Origin: Paludibacteraceae bacterium
GTDB taxonomy: Bacteria > Bacteroidota > Bacteroidia > Bacteroidales > Paludibacteraceae
Assembly: GCA_017446455.1 (NCBI GenBank)
Contig: JAFSQV010000072.1
Coordinates: 1 to 33,604 of the forward strand
DNA: 33,604 nt
Reading direction: 5' to 3'
The notes beneath the pieces were generated by a model, which saw nothing but the letters and a program-made list of their open reading frames with translations, was not told the DNA's origin and ran no database searches. The position numbers and the translations under genes are program-made. Below are positions 15,354-22,841 of this stretch, in pieces; the first letter of the stretch is position 1; the number at the start of each line of letters is the position of its first letter.

Positions 15354-16178
15354 TTATTTTATGATTTTGCTATCTAAATTTAGCACAATCTTACCCAAAT
15401 ACTCTCCGCTCTTGGCCATTTGGCATACAGGAATGCTGTCTCCGTCCAAGTTAGCAACGCGTAAATTATCATATAATTTATGGGTGTGTCCGCCGACGAC
15501 TACATCGATGCCGCGAGTGTGGGAAACGAGGGCGGTATCGCATACATCTTCGGGTGCTTTGCCGAAGGTTCCCATATGGCTGAGGCACACCACAATGTCG
15601 CATTTTTCTGCGCGCAGCAGATCGACCTGTTCTTGGGCGGCGGCGTAAGGCTCGAGGTACTGCGCCGGCAGGAAGTTCTTGTCGGAGATGATACCCTTCG
15701 GGTCACAACCGAGGCCGAAGATACCGATCTTCAGTCCGCCTTTACGCACAATCGCGTTGGCTTGCACGATGCCTTCGAGCGCTGTGCCAGTGAAGTCATA
15801 GTTGGCGCATACGATAGGGAATTTCGCCGTCTTGAGCACCGCCGCGAGTGTATCTAAGCCGTTGTCGAACTCATGGTTTCCGAGCGTAGCTGCATCGTAA
15901 CCCATGCGGTTGAGAGCCGCTATCTCTATGCGGCCGTGAAAGAAATTGAAATACGGCGTACCCTGACAGAAATCGCCCGCATCGACCAGCAATAGGTGCT
16001 TATCCAGCGCGCGCTCCTGACGTATCAGACCCATACGGCGCGCATACCCCGCGCGGTCATTAGCCTTGGGTTCTACCTGCGAATGCGTATCATTCGTGTG
16101 CAAAATCGTCAGATGATCCTGGGGCGTGCAAGCCATCGCCAGCACTGCTACCAAGCAATAAAAGAATACGTTTCTCAT
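15354..16178 (-). CDS. Lipoprotein metallophosphoesterase (5'-nucleotidase N-terminal domain)
   Basis: The 274-aa product has a signal peptide with lipobox AMAC (Cys17), then the calcineurin-like metal-binding motifs ILHTNDTHSQ, LLVDAGDFCQGT, TLGNHEFDNG, CLSHMG and GGHTHK. These match the catalytic half of UshA-type 5'-nucleotidases. The substrate-binding C-terminal domain is absent: the frame ends soon after GGHTHK, and no neighbour supplies it. It follows mutL by 20 bp. It is probably a periplasm-facing phosphoesterase acting on nucleotides or a similar ester. Confidence 0.9.
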   Translation of the reverse strand: MRNVFFYCLVAVLAMACTPQDHLTILHTNDTHSQVEPKANDRAGYARRMGLIRQERALDKHLLLVDAGDFCQGTPYFNFFHGRIEIAALNRMGYDAATLGNHEFDNGLDTLAAVLKTAKFPIVCANYDFTGTALEGIVQANAIVRKGGLKIGIFGLGCDPKGIISDKNFLPAQYLEPYAAAQEQVDLLRAEKCDIVVCLSHMGTFGKAPEDVCDTALVSHTRGIDVVVGGHTHKLYDNLRVANLDGDSIPVCQMAKSGEYLGKIVLNLDSKIIK

Positions 16179-16198
16179 AGTATGTATACACTTTATAC

Positions 16199-17992
16199 TT
16201 AAGCAAACCGCTTACTCAACTCCTCGTCTGTCACGAGCGAGACGATGGTCTTGCCGTCGGCTGTGCGGCGGTAGTTAGGCAGCGCCATCAGTCGCGTGAC
16301 TATATCGCGCATCTCGCTGTCTGTCAGCGTCTTACCGTTCGGGATAGCCGCCTGTTCAGCCAAGGATGCCGCGATCTGTTTACGCCATTGCTCTTGGGTG
16401 CTCGCCCCGCACGTGCGCACCTGATGCAGGATATCTTCCAATACCGGTATCGGCGATTGGTTCACAATCTGCGCCGGCACACCTTGGATACTATAGCTGT
16501 CGGGACTGAGTTGCTCTAACTCAAACCCGATGGTGCGCAAGTCCGGTAGGATCTGCTCAAGGAGTATCATCCCGTCCGGTTGAAGGGACAGAACCTCTGG
16601 GAAGAGCAGTTGCTGCATCGCCCCTTGCGCGTGCGCTAACTGCTCCATAAACTGCGCGTATAACACGGCTGCGTGCGCGCGGTGCGGATGAATGAGTAGC
16701 AGCCCCTCGTCTGCAGACAGGAAGATATACCGCCCGTGCTGCCACATCGGCGCTGAATCGATATTCGGAGCACTCGGAATACTCGGAATACTCGGAGTGT
16801 TCTGAGTGCTCGAGAGCCCTTCGTAGAGGGATTCCCAACCCTTGATGGGTTGCTGCCGATCGGGATATATCGCGCCGCGGGTATGGAAGGGGTTATAGTG
16901 CGGATCGACATTCACTTGCGGTCGCTCCACCGGGCGATCGGAAGGTAGCGGGATGTCGATATTCCCGGTTGTGTCAAAATCGATCTGCGGCGCGAGGGTG
17001 AACTTACCCAAGGCTTCGCGCACGGCTGCCATGAGGATCTGGAAGATCGCCTGTTCGTCCGCGAACTTGATCTCCGTCTTCGTCGGGTGGATATTGACAT
17101 CGATGGCTTCGGGGTTGATCTCGAAATAGAGGAAGAACGAAGGCTGGTAGTCCGCCGTCAGCATACCTGAATAGGCATTCTGCACCGCCTTGAGGAAATA
17201 CGGATGACGCATGTAGCGACCATTGACGAAGAAATACTGCTCCGCCTTGCGCGTCGCCGATTCCGGCTTGATGACAAATCCGCGGATGGACACCAGGTCC
17301 GTCTCGGTGTTGACATCCACGAAGTTAGAGGTAAACACATTGCGTTTCGGATTGCCGAAGACCGCCTCGATGCGCTGTTTCTCTGTGCCGGCCGGCAGTT
17401 CAAGCACGATCTCGTCGTTATGCACGAAGGTGAAGGCCACTTTCGGATAGACGAGCACGATATGGTAGAACTCCGTCAACAGGTTGCGCAACTCCGTCTG
17501 GTCGGACTTGAGGAACTTGCGCCGCACAGGGACGTTAAAGAAGAGGTTGCTGACCTTGATATTTGTGCCTACAGGGCAGGAACACACCTCTTGGCGCACG
17601 ACGTCCGAACCGTGTATCTCGATGAGCGTACCTGTCTCATCTTCCGCCCGCCGCGTGGTCATCTCCACTTGCGCGACGGCGCAGATAGAGGCCAAGGCCT
17701 CGCCGCGAAAACCCATCGTGCGCAGACTGAACAGGTCCTGCGCTTCCCGTATCTTACTCGTCGCGTGGCGCTCGAACGCCAGACGCGCGTCCATCTCACT
17801 CATGCCGAAGCCGTTGTCGATCACCTGCAGCAGCGTGCGACCGGCATCGCGAACGATAACCTGAACACGGGTAGCACCCGCGTCGAGGCTGTTCTCCACC
17901 AACTCTTTCAGACACGAGGCAGGACGCTGAATGACCTCACCCGCCGCAATCTGGTTGGCGACACTGTCCGGTAGAAGATGGATGATATCCAT
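16199..17992 (-). CDS. mutL: DNA mismatch repair protein MutL
   Basis: MutL links mismatch recognition to strand removal. The 597-aa protein has the GHKL ATPase motifs ELVENSLDAGAT, DNGFGM, RHATSKI and TMGFRGEALASI, then NVPVRRKFLKS. The linker (about residues 395-420) is made of a 9-bp DNA repeat. In the C-terminal domain the usual endonuclease signature DQHA(X)2E(X)4E is not seen; the matching place reads LLIHPHRAHAAVLY, and no CPHGRP-like motif is visible near the end. It therefore looks like a MutL without nuclease activity. It is co-directional with a small membrane gene 31 bp upstream. Confidence 0.96.
   Translation of the reverse strand: MDIIHLLPDSVANQIAAGEVIQRPASCLKELVENSLDAGATRVQVIVRDAGRTLLQVIDNGFGMSEMDARLAFERHATSKIREAQDLFSLRTMGFRGEALASICAVAQVEMTTRRAEDETGTLIEIHGSDVVRQEVCSCPVGTNIKVSNLFFNVPVRRKFLKSDQTELRNLLTEFYHIVLVYPKVAFTFVHNDEIVLELPAGTEKQRIEAVFGNPKRNVFTSNFVDVNTETDLVSIRGFVIKPESATRKAEQYFFVNGRYMRHPYFLKAVQNAYSGMLTADYQPSFFLYFEINPEAIDVNIHPTKTEIKFADEQAIFQILMAAVREALGKFTLAPQIDFDTTGNIDIPLPSDRPVERPQVNVDPHYNPFHTRGAIYPDRQQPIKGWESLYEGLSSTQNTPSIPSIPSAPNIDSAPMWQHGRYIFLSADEGLLLIHPHRAHAAVLYAQFMEQLAHAQGAMQQLLFPEVLSLQPDGMILLEQILPDLRTIGFELEQLSPDSYSIQGVPAQIVNQSPIPVLEDILHQVRTCGASTQEQWRKQIAASLAEQAAIPNGKTLTDSEMRDIVTRLMALPNYRRTADGKTIVSLVTDEELSKRFA
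16763..16816. repeat. 9-bp tandem repeat in the mutL linker
   Basis: Six nonamers based on ACTCGGAAT (two exact copies) run in a row. Nine is a multiple of three, so each unit adds three residues (Ser/Ile/Pro-rich) to the MutL linker. Confidence 0.8.
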
Positions 17993-17998
17993 AGGAGA

Positions 17999-18026
17999 GG
18001 GATTAGGGGTTAGCGATTAGGGATTA
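17999..18026. repeat. 7-bp tandem repeat between the 78-aa gene and mutL
   Basis: Four heptamers read GGGATTA, GGGGTTA, GCGATTA and GGGATTA on the plus strand (TAATCCC on the transcribed strand). The tract supplies the stop codon of the upstream 78-aa gene and fills the gap before mutL. Confidence 0.85.
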
Positions 18027-18260
18027 GAGGAAGATATAGAACCCGATGATCAGCATACCTAAGAGAACGAGGAGCCACACGAGGCGCGATTGTTTTTTCT
18101 TGCGCAACTCAGTCATGTTCTTCTCGTGCTCTTCGCGAAAAGCCCCGCGATGAAGACGCGCAAGTCTTTTATCCTTGCGCGCCTCCTTTTCCTCGTCGTA
18201 GTAAATGGGGCGATAGTCCCACTCACGGGGTTTTTGTACTTTTGGGAAAAGTACCGACAT
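18024..18260 (-). CDS. Small single-span membrane protein
   Basis: The 78-aa protein begins MSVLFPKVQKPREWDYRPIY followed by YDEEKEARKD. It then has a highly charged helix and ends in a membrane span (about residues 59-77, LVWLLVLLGMLIIGFYIFL). The cytoplasm-charged, C-tail-anchored layout resembles small hypothetical proteins of Bacteroidota, but I cannot name it. It lies 6 nt after the lipoprotein stop and 31 bp before mutL, so it is in that operon. Confidence 0.75.
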   Translation of the reverse strand: MSVLFPKVQKPREWDYRPIYYDEEKEARKDKRLARLHRGAFREEHEKNMTELRKKKQSRLVWLLVLLGMLIIGFYIFL

Positions 18261-18266
18261 TATTTA

Positions 18267-19952
18267 TTATTTAACGATAGTTTGGAACTCAGCTTCCTCA
18301 GCGAACTTAGCGAACTCGATGTCCTGAGCTGCGCGAGCTTTGAGCGAAGCGTCCTGTGCGATAGCCGACTTGAGGTTCTCGAGTACAGCTGCTTTATCGT
18401 TGGTGCGAGCAGCTACCACAGCCTTGAGGTAAGCGGTCGTTGCATTCGGCTCTTTCACGTTAGCCAAGGTCTTAGCAGCACCTGCGTAGTCCTCGCTGAG
18501 GATTTGCTGAACAGCTGCGTTATTGGTTGCGTTCTGGCCGTAAGCGTTCTTAGCAGCAGCGTAGTCACCCTTCTTGGTGTAGAGGGTACCAAGCGCAGCA
18601 TTGAGGTTACCCTTCGTGCCTGCTGCCTTGCCCAGATATTGCTCTGCCTTCTCGAGGTCACCGTCAGCCATGGCTGCGAGACCTGCGTTGTAGTTCACGT
18701 CCGGATCATTCGGCTGAATCTCCAGGGCTTTGTCGAAGCAACGACGAGCGTCAGCGATCTCACCAGCCTCCAGATAAATCTGGCCGAGGCTGTTCCAAGC
18801 GCGGAAGTCGTTGTATTGGTCGATAGCCTTCTGGTATATAAGGGCTTTCTCTGCTTTGTTATCAGTCAGCGTAGCTGCGTAGAGCAACTCCTCAACACTC
18901 AGTTGTGCCGGGTCGTTCTGAGCCAACTCGCGGATCTCGTCATCGCTCTTACCGATCAGGTCGGTGGTGAGGATGAGGCGGCTGCGACGGAGAGCTGGGA
19001 GGATCTCCTCTGCGATAGTGCCGTATACGCTGCTCAGGTTCTTGATCTGTGCCTCACGCTCCTCGGGATCGCTGTACATAGAGAGCACGCGGAGAACAAG
19101 GTCCTTATCCTGCATGTTGCTGTTCTCCATTGCTTTCTGGAAGCCTTCCCAATCTTCTGCGGTGATGTTCGACTCGATAGCGGCGTTGATCTTGTTCTTC
19201 TTGAGGTCTTTCTGGAGGAACTTAGCAGCTGCTTTCTGACGGTTCTGGGCGAGTTTCTCGTTCAGGTCCATACCGCCATCCGGAGATGCATAACCGGAAA
19301 CCTCGATCTTGTTGATCTCTTTGCGCTCGGCATCGTTAGCGTCCTTGATAGCAGCCTTCAGGGCTTTTACCTCGTCACTCTTCGTCTCTTTCGAGCGGAG
19401 CTCAGCACTCTGGATGAGGAACTTGATGTCAGCCTCAGTCAGCTCTTGAATCACGCGCTGGAACTTATCCGGGGTAGTAGCGCTCTTGTTGTCGCGCGCA
19501 TCTGCCAACTCATCGGTTGCGATCACGCCATCTGCAACCTTCAGGTCAGGAATCTCAATCACTTTCTTTCCTACACGTGCCTCGAAGCGCAGATAGAGCT
19601 CCGATTTGCGCATAGCGGGAACATAGTCGAACGAGCAACTCTGACGATATTTGCCGCCCTCTTTGTAGTTCACGGTCTTGCCGTTTTCTTTTGCCTTCTC
19701 ACCTACGTAGGTAACAGGCTCGCCCAGTACCTCTTGGCCCTCGAACTTGAGAACCGGAGTAACTACGAGCACACCTTTCTTAGCGAATTTCTTCTCCGGG
19801 AAAGTGCCGACGATCTCAGCGTCCACTTTGTTACCAACCTTTACCAGCGGATTCGGATTTACACTAAGCTGCTCGGGGTTCGGCAGCGTTTTGTTACACG
19901 AAGCCAACAATGCCACTGCAGCAATGAGGCTCAGGAATAAACCTTTCTTCAT
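18267..19952 (-). CDS. Lipoprotein with OmpA-like and TPR regions
   Basis: This 561-aa product has a signal peptide with lipobox LLASC (Cys19), so it is probably an envelope lipoprotein. A beta-rich N-terminal part (about 20-130) is followed by an OmpA-like segment near residues 205-250 (NKIEVSGYASPDGGMDLNEKLAQNRQ in pattern). TPR-type helices then fill about 370-480, including LGQIYLEAGEIADARRCFDKAL. OmpA-like domains bind peptidoglycan, and TPRs bind proteins, so a cell-wall-linked scaffold is likely. I start at ATG 19952, which gives a standard signal peptide; the open frame extends further into the promoter. A 616-aa open frame on the other strand is only its shadow. Confidence 0.85.
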   Translation of the reverse strand: MKKGLFLSLIAAVALLASCNKTLPNPEQLSVNPNPLVKVGNKVDAEIVGTFPEKKFAKKGVLVVTPVLKFEGQEVLGEPVTYVGEKAKENGKTVNYKEGGKYRQSCSFDYVPAMRKSELYLRFEARVGKKVIEIPDLKVADGVIATDELADARDNKSATTPDKFQRVIQELTEADIKFLIQSAELRSKETKSDEVKALKAAIKDANDAERKEINKIEVSGYASPDGGMDLNEKLAQNRQKAAAKFLQKDLKKNKINAAIESNITAEDWEGFQKAMENSNMQDKDLVLRVLSMYSDPEEREAQIKNLSSVYGTIAEEILPALRRSRLILTTDLIGKSDDEIRELAQNDPAQLSVEELLYAATLTDNKAEKALIYQKAIDQYNDFRAWNSLGQIYLEAGEIADARRCFDKALEIQPNDPDVNYNAGLAAMADGDLEKAEQYLGKAAGTKGNLNAALGTLYTKKGDYAAAKNAYGQNATNNAAVQQILSEDYAGAAKTLANVKEPNATTAYLKAVVAARTNDKAAVLENLKSAIAQDASLKARAAQDIEFAKFAEEAEFQTIVK

Positions 19953-19965
19953 AATGTTATTAATT

Positions 19966-19983
19966 TGTGTTGTTTGTGTTGTT
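19966..19983. repeat. 9-bp repeat in the lipoprotein leader
   Basis: Two exact copies of TGTGTTGTT on the plus strand, then a degenerate third, lie in the 5' leader just upstream of the lipoprotein start. Confidence 0.5.
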
Positions 19984-20022
19984 TGTTCATTTCCTAATGT
20001 GTCTCTCACACATTTTGCGCCG

Positions 20023-20054
20023 CAAAATTACAACTTTTTTTTGACATACGCAAG
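20023..20054 (-). promoter_or_regulatory. Promoter of the lipoprotein-mutL operon
   Basis: On the minus strand CTTG, CGTATGTC, eight A residues, GTTG and TAATTTTG follow one another with 20 bp between cores. It matches the yjjI promoter at every one of these positions. Confidence 0.88.
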
Positions 20055-20075
20055 AAAAAAATGAAATTTTTTAGG

Positions 20076-20762
20076 TTATTGCTTGTTGACGAGTGCTTGC
20101 ACGCGTTTTTGGGCCGCTTTCTGCAACTTGATACAGAAGAATATCAGCACGAAGAAGCATATGCCGCCGGCTACGGGATCGACCGAGCCGCTCATCGCCA
20201 ATGCGTCATAGACGCCGTGCGCCATGACGGGCATGATGAACATCTTCGCTGCGTTCTTCGGCGTACGCTCCACGAAGTGGTAGATCGAGTAACAATAACC
20301 CATGATGATTGCGAACGCATAATGACCGGGAACAGCGAGCAGCGCACGCATCGCCGCTACCGTGAGCCATCCTTCGCCGCTCTGCAGCACATAGGCTACG
20401 TTCTCAATAGCGGCAAAACCCAGACCGACGCATACTGCATAGACGATGCCGTCGAAATGCTCATCGAAATAGGGGTTTCTGCGAAGCACCAACCAAAGGA
20501 CAAGCAGCTTTGCTGCTTCTTCCGGCACAGCGGCTACAAAGAAAGCCTGCACGGTGGTGCCGAAGAGGGTAGAAGGAAAACCCTGCCAAAAGAGCACATG
20601 TGAGATGCCGAGTTCTACAAAAGCCGTCGGAATACAAATGATGATACCTCCTATCAGCGCCCGCAAGAGCCATGAGATAGGTTCCTTCACCGGGTCGCGA
20701 AAATAGATGTACGCGCCTAAAACAATCACTGGCAGCAAGGCCGCAAGAATCATCCAAACCAT
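20076..20762 (-). CDS. prsW: PrsW-family intramembrane protease
   Basis: PrsW-type proteases cut membrane substrates such as anti-sigma factors; in Bacillus PrsW acts on RsiW. The 228-aa multi-span protein shows the expected motifs in order: PEEAAK in the third hydrophobic region, GFAAIENVAYV, PGHYAF and MAHGVYDAL, which together form the glutamate/histidine metal site. No sigma/anti-sigma pair is adjacent, so its target is unknown. It follows the SDR gene by 33 bp, most of it a 7-bp repeat. Confidence 0.88.
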   Translation of the reverse strand: MVWMILAALLPVIVLGAYIYFRDPVKEPISWLLRALIGGIIICIPTAFVELGISHVLFWQGFPSTLFGTTVQAFFVAAVPEEAAKLLVLWLVLRRNPYFDEHFDGIVYAVCVGLGFAAIENVAYVLQSGEGWLTVAAMRALLAVPGHYAFAIIMGYCYSIYHFVERTPKNAAKMFIMPVMAHGVYDALAMSGSVDPVAGGICFFVLIFFCIKLQKAAQKRVQALVNKQ

Positions 20763-20766
20763 ATTA

Positions 20767-20794
20767 TTTAATGTTTAGTGTTGAGTGTTGAGAA
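20767..20794. repeat. 7-bp tandem repeat between the SDR gene and prsW
   Basis: Four heptamers, TTTAATG, TTTAGTG, TTGAGTG and TTGAGAA, fill the intergenic gap and end 1 bp before the SDR stop codon. Confidence 0.75.
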
Positions 20795-20795
20795 A

Positions 20796-21575
20796 TCAAT
20801 AGCACTGCGCGACGATCCAGTTCACCAGACGCTTCGGCAGGAGTCGGTCCAGGAAGCAGAGCACGGCGTATGAGAATCCGCCGACGTACTGCGGCGCCGG
20901 ACAACGACGGGTGGCGATGCGGTACAGTTGTTGCGCCATCTTACGTGGACTCATGCCTCCCTGCTCGTCTTTCTCCATCGTGGCTACCGCGTTATGGATA
21001 TGTCCGTACGCGTCCATCCCTTCTTCGGATTTCTTCCGTGCGGCAGTGAAGCCCGTCGATACATCGCCCGGCATGAGGACACTGACGTAGATGCCAAACT
21101 CACGCACTTCGTTCTGCAGCGCCAATGCTAATGCATTGATAGCGGCTTTCGAAGCGCTATAGAAACTCTGGTAGGGGATACTCAGGATGGCTGCTACACT
21201 GCTGGTGAAGATGATACGGCCGGCTTTGCGTTCACGCATGTGAGGGAGCACCGCCTGCACGCTGTTGAGTGCGCCGAAGAAATTGACCTCCATCTGGCGA
21301 TGGGCATCTTCCGGCGTAGTGAACTCAATAGCTCCGCTGATGCCGTAACCCGCGTTGGAGATGAACACGTCGATGTGGTCGGTTTGCGCTAACACTTGCT
21401 CCACCGCCGCCTTGGTCTGCTCGGGTTTGGTGACGTCGCACGAGACATGCGTAATCGCATCCGTCGATTGGCCGCTGCGCGACCACTCAAAAACCCGCCA
21501 ACCACGCTCGGCGAAAACTTCTGCCGTCGCTTTACCTATACCCGACGACCCACCTGTGATAACTACTGTCTTCAT
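20796..21575 (-). CDS. Short-chain dehydrogenase/reductase
   Basis: A 259-aa classical SDR with the cofactor motif TGGSSGIG (7-14), NAGYG (74-78), a catalytic Ser near 125, and Tyr139/Lys143 in YSASK. The C-terminus has hydrophobic stretches (YVGGFSYAVLCFLDRLLPKRL) suggesting membrane association. The substrate is unknown. ATG 21575 is used because upstream frame continues through the promoter. Confidence 0.92.
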   Translation of the reverse strand: MKTVVITGGSSGIGKATAEVFAERGWRVFEWSRSGQSTDAITHVSCDVTKPEQTKAAVEQVLAQTDHIDVFISNAGYGISGAIEFTTPEDAHRQMEVNFFGALNSVQAVLPHMRERKAGRIIFTSSVAAILSIPYQSFYSASKAAINALALALQNEVREFGIYVSVLMPGDVSTGFTAARKKSEEGMDAYGHIHNAVATMEKDEQGGMSPRKMAQQLYRIATRRCPAPQYVGGFSYAVLCFLDRLLPKRLVNWIVAQCY

Positions 21576-21606
21576 ATCGTTGATCGATCTGCACGCAAAT
21601 CGCGTG

Positions 21607-21638
21607 CAAAGGTACAGCAAAAAAATGACATACGCAAA
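21607..21638 (-). promoter_or_regulatory. Promoter of the SDR-prsW operon
   Basis: On the minus strand TTTG, CGTATGTC, a T-run and TACCTTTG have 20 bp between cores. Its -33 end faces the -33 end of the ychF promoter, 14 bp away. Confidence 0.85.
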
Positions 21639-21652
21639 TAAAACGCAAAAAA

Positions 21653-21684
21653 TTTGCATATGTCGCGAAAAAGCAGTACTTTTG
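21653..21684 (+). promoter_or_regulatory. Promoter of ychF
   Basis: TTTG (21653-21656), CATATGTC, an A-run and TACTTTTG (21677-21684) have 20 bp between cores. Together with the opposing SDR promoter it makes a palindrome, GACATACGCAAA facing TTTGCATATGTC. Confidence 0.88.
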
Positions 21685-21712
21685 CAGCCGCAAAAGTTTT
21701 TAGAACACTGAT

Positions 21713-22819
21713 ATGAGTTTACAATGTGGAATAGTGGGGTTGCCGAATGTGGGCAAGAGTACCCTCTTTAACTGTCTGAGTAATGCCAAGGCGCAGAGCG
21801 CGAACTTCCCCTTCTGCACCATCGAGCCGAACGTAGGCGTCATCACCGTACCGGACGAGCGTCTCATCAAGTTAGGCGAGATTTGCAAACCAGAGCGAGG
21901 CGTGATTCCTACGACGGTGGAGATCGTCGATATCGCAGGCTTGGTGAAAGGCGCCAGCAAGGGCGAAGGATTAGGTAATAAGTTTCTGGCGAATATCCGC
22001 GAGACGGATGCCATCATCCATGTGCTCCGTTGTTTCGACGACGAGAACGTAGTGCATGTGGACGGCACGGTAGATCCGGTACGCGACAAAGAAATCATCG
22101 ATGCGGAGTTGCAGTTGAAAGACCTGGAGACGGTGGAGAGTCGCATCCAGAAATGCGAGAAAGCCGCCAAAGCAGGTGGAGACAAAAATGCCAAACTGCA
22201 GTTGGAAGTGCTCGTGAAATACCGCGAGGCGCTGTCACAGGGCAAGAACGCCCGCACGGTGGAACTGGACAACAAAGACCAGGAAGCTGCAGCGCGTGAT
22301 CTGTTCCTGCTGACCAACAAACCGGTGATGTATGTCTGCAACGTCGATGAGGCGTCGGCCGTGACAGGCAATGCGTATGTGGAGAGGGTCAAAGAGGCAG
22401 TGAAAGACGAAGAGGCACAGGTGCTGGTGCTGGCAGCGAAGATAGAGAGCGAGATCGCGGAGTTGGAGACCTACGAAGAGCGCCAGATGTTCCTCGAGGA
22501 GATTGGTCTGCAGGAGTCCGGTGTGAACCGACTCATCAAGGCGGCCTACGCTTTACTCAACCTCCGTACTTTCCTTACGGCCGGTAGCGACGAGGTGCGC
22601 GCGTGGACCTTTAAGGCAGGCGCGAAAGCACCGCAGTGCGCAGGGGTGATACACACGGATTTTGAACGCGGTTTCATTCGTGCCGAAGTAATCAAATATG
22701 CCGATTTCATCGCCCTCGGAGGTGAAGCGCAATGCCGTGCCGCTGGAAAGTTGGCTACCGAAGGGAAAGACTACCTCGTGCAGGACGGCGACATCATGCA
22801 CTTCCTGTTTAATGTATAA
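21713..22819 (+). CDS. ychF: Ribosome-associated ATPase/GTPase YchF (OLA1 family)
   Basis: YchF binds ribosomes and prefers ATP. The 368-aa protein has the P-loop GLPNVGKSTLFN, the switch segment VEIVDIAGLVKGASKGEGLG, and NVDE in place of the NKxD of true GTPases. The C-terminal TGS domain is present (LRTFLTAG, FIRAEVIKYADF). Length and start are standard. The following exchanger gene starts 22 bp later. Confidence 0.97.
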   Translation: MSLQCGIVGLPNVGKSTLFNCLSNAKAQSANFPFCTIEPNVGVITVPDERLIKLGEICKPERGVIPTTVEIVDIAGLVKGASKGEGLGNKFLANIRETDAIIHVLRCFDDENVVHVDGTVDPVRDKEIIDAELQLKDLETVESRIQKCEKAAKAGGDKNAKLQLEVLVKYREALSQGKNARTVELDNKDQEAAARDLFLLTNKPVMYVCNVDEASAVTGNAYVERVKEAVKDEEAQVLVLAAKIESEIAELETYEERQMFLEEIGLQESGVNRLIKAAYALLNLRTFLTAGSDEVRAWTFKAGAKAPQCAGVIHTDFERGFIRAEVIKYADFIALGGEAQCRAAGKLATEGKDYLVQDGDIMHFLFNV

Positions 22820-22841
22820 GGTGTAATGTGTGAGGTGAACT
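22814..22841 (+). repeat. 7-bp tandem repeat between ychF and the exchanger gene
   Basis: Units GTATAAG, GTGTAAT, GTGTGAG and GTGAACT run across the ychF stop codon up to the base before the next ATG. The units are more divergent than in other tracts. Confidence 0.5.

Noticed and set aside
17204..17974. A 256-aa open frame on the plus strand
   Set aside because: It lies opposite the conserved ATPase domain of mutL and has no motifs of its own.
18090..19940. A 616-aa open frame on the plus strand
   Set aside because: It is antisense to the lipoprotein and the 78-aa gene, whose signal peptide, lipobox, TPR and OmpA-like motifs are clear. The plus-strand translation has no recognisable domain.
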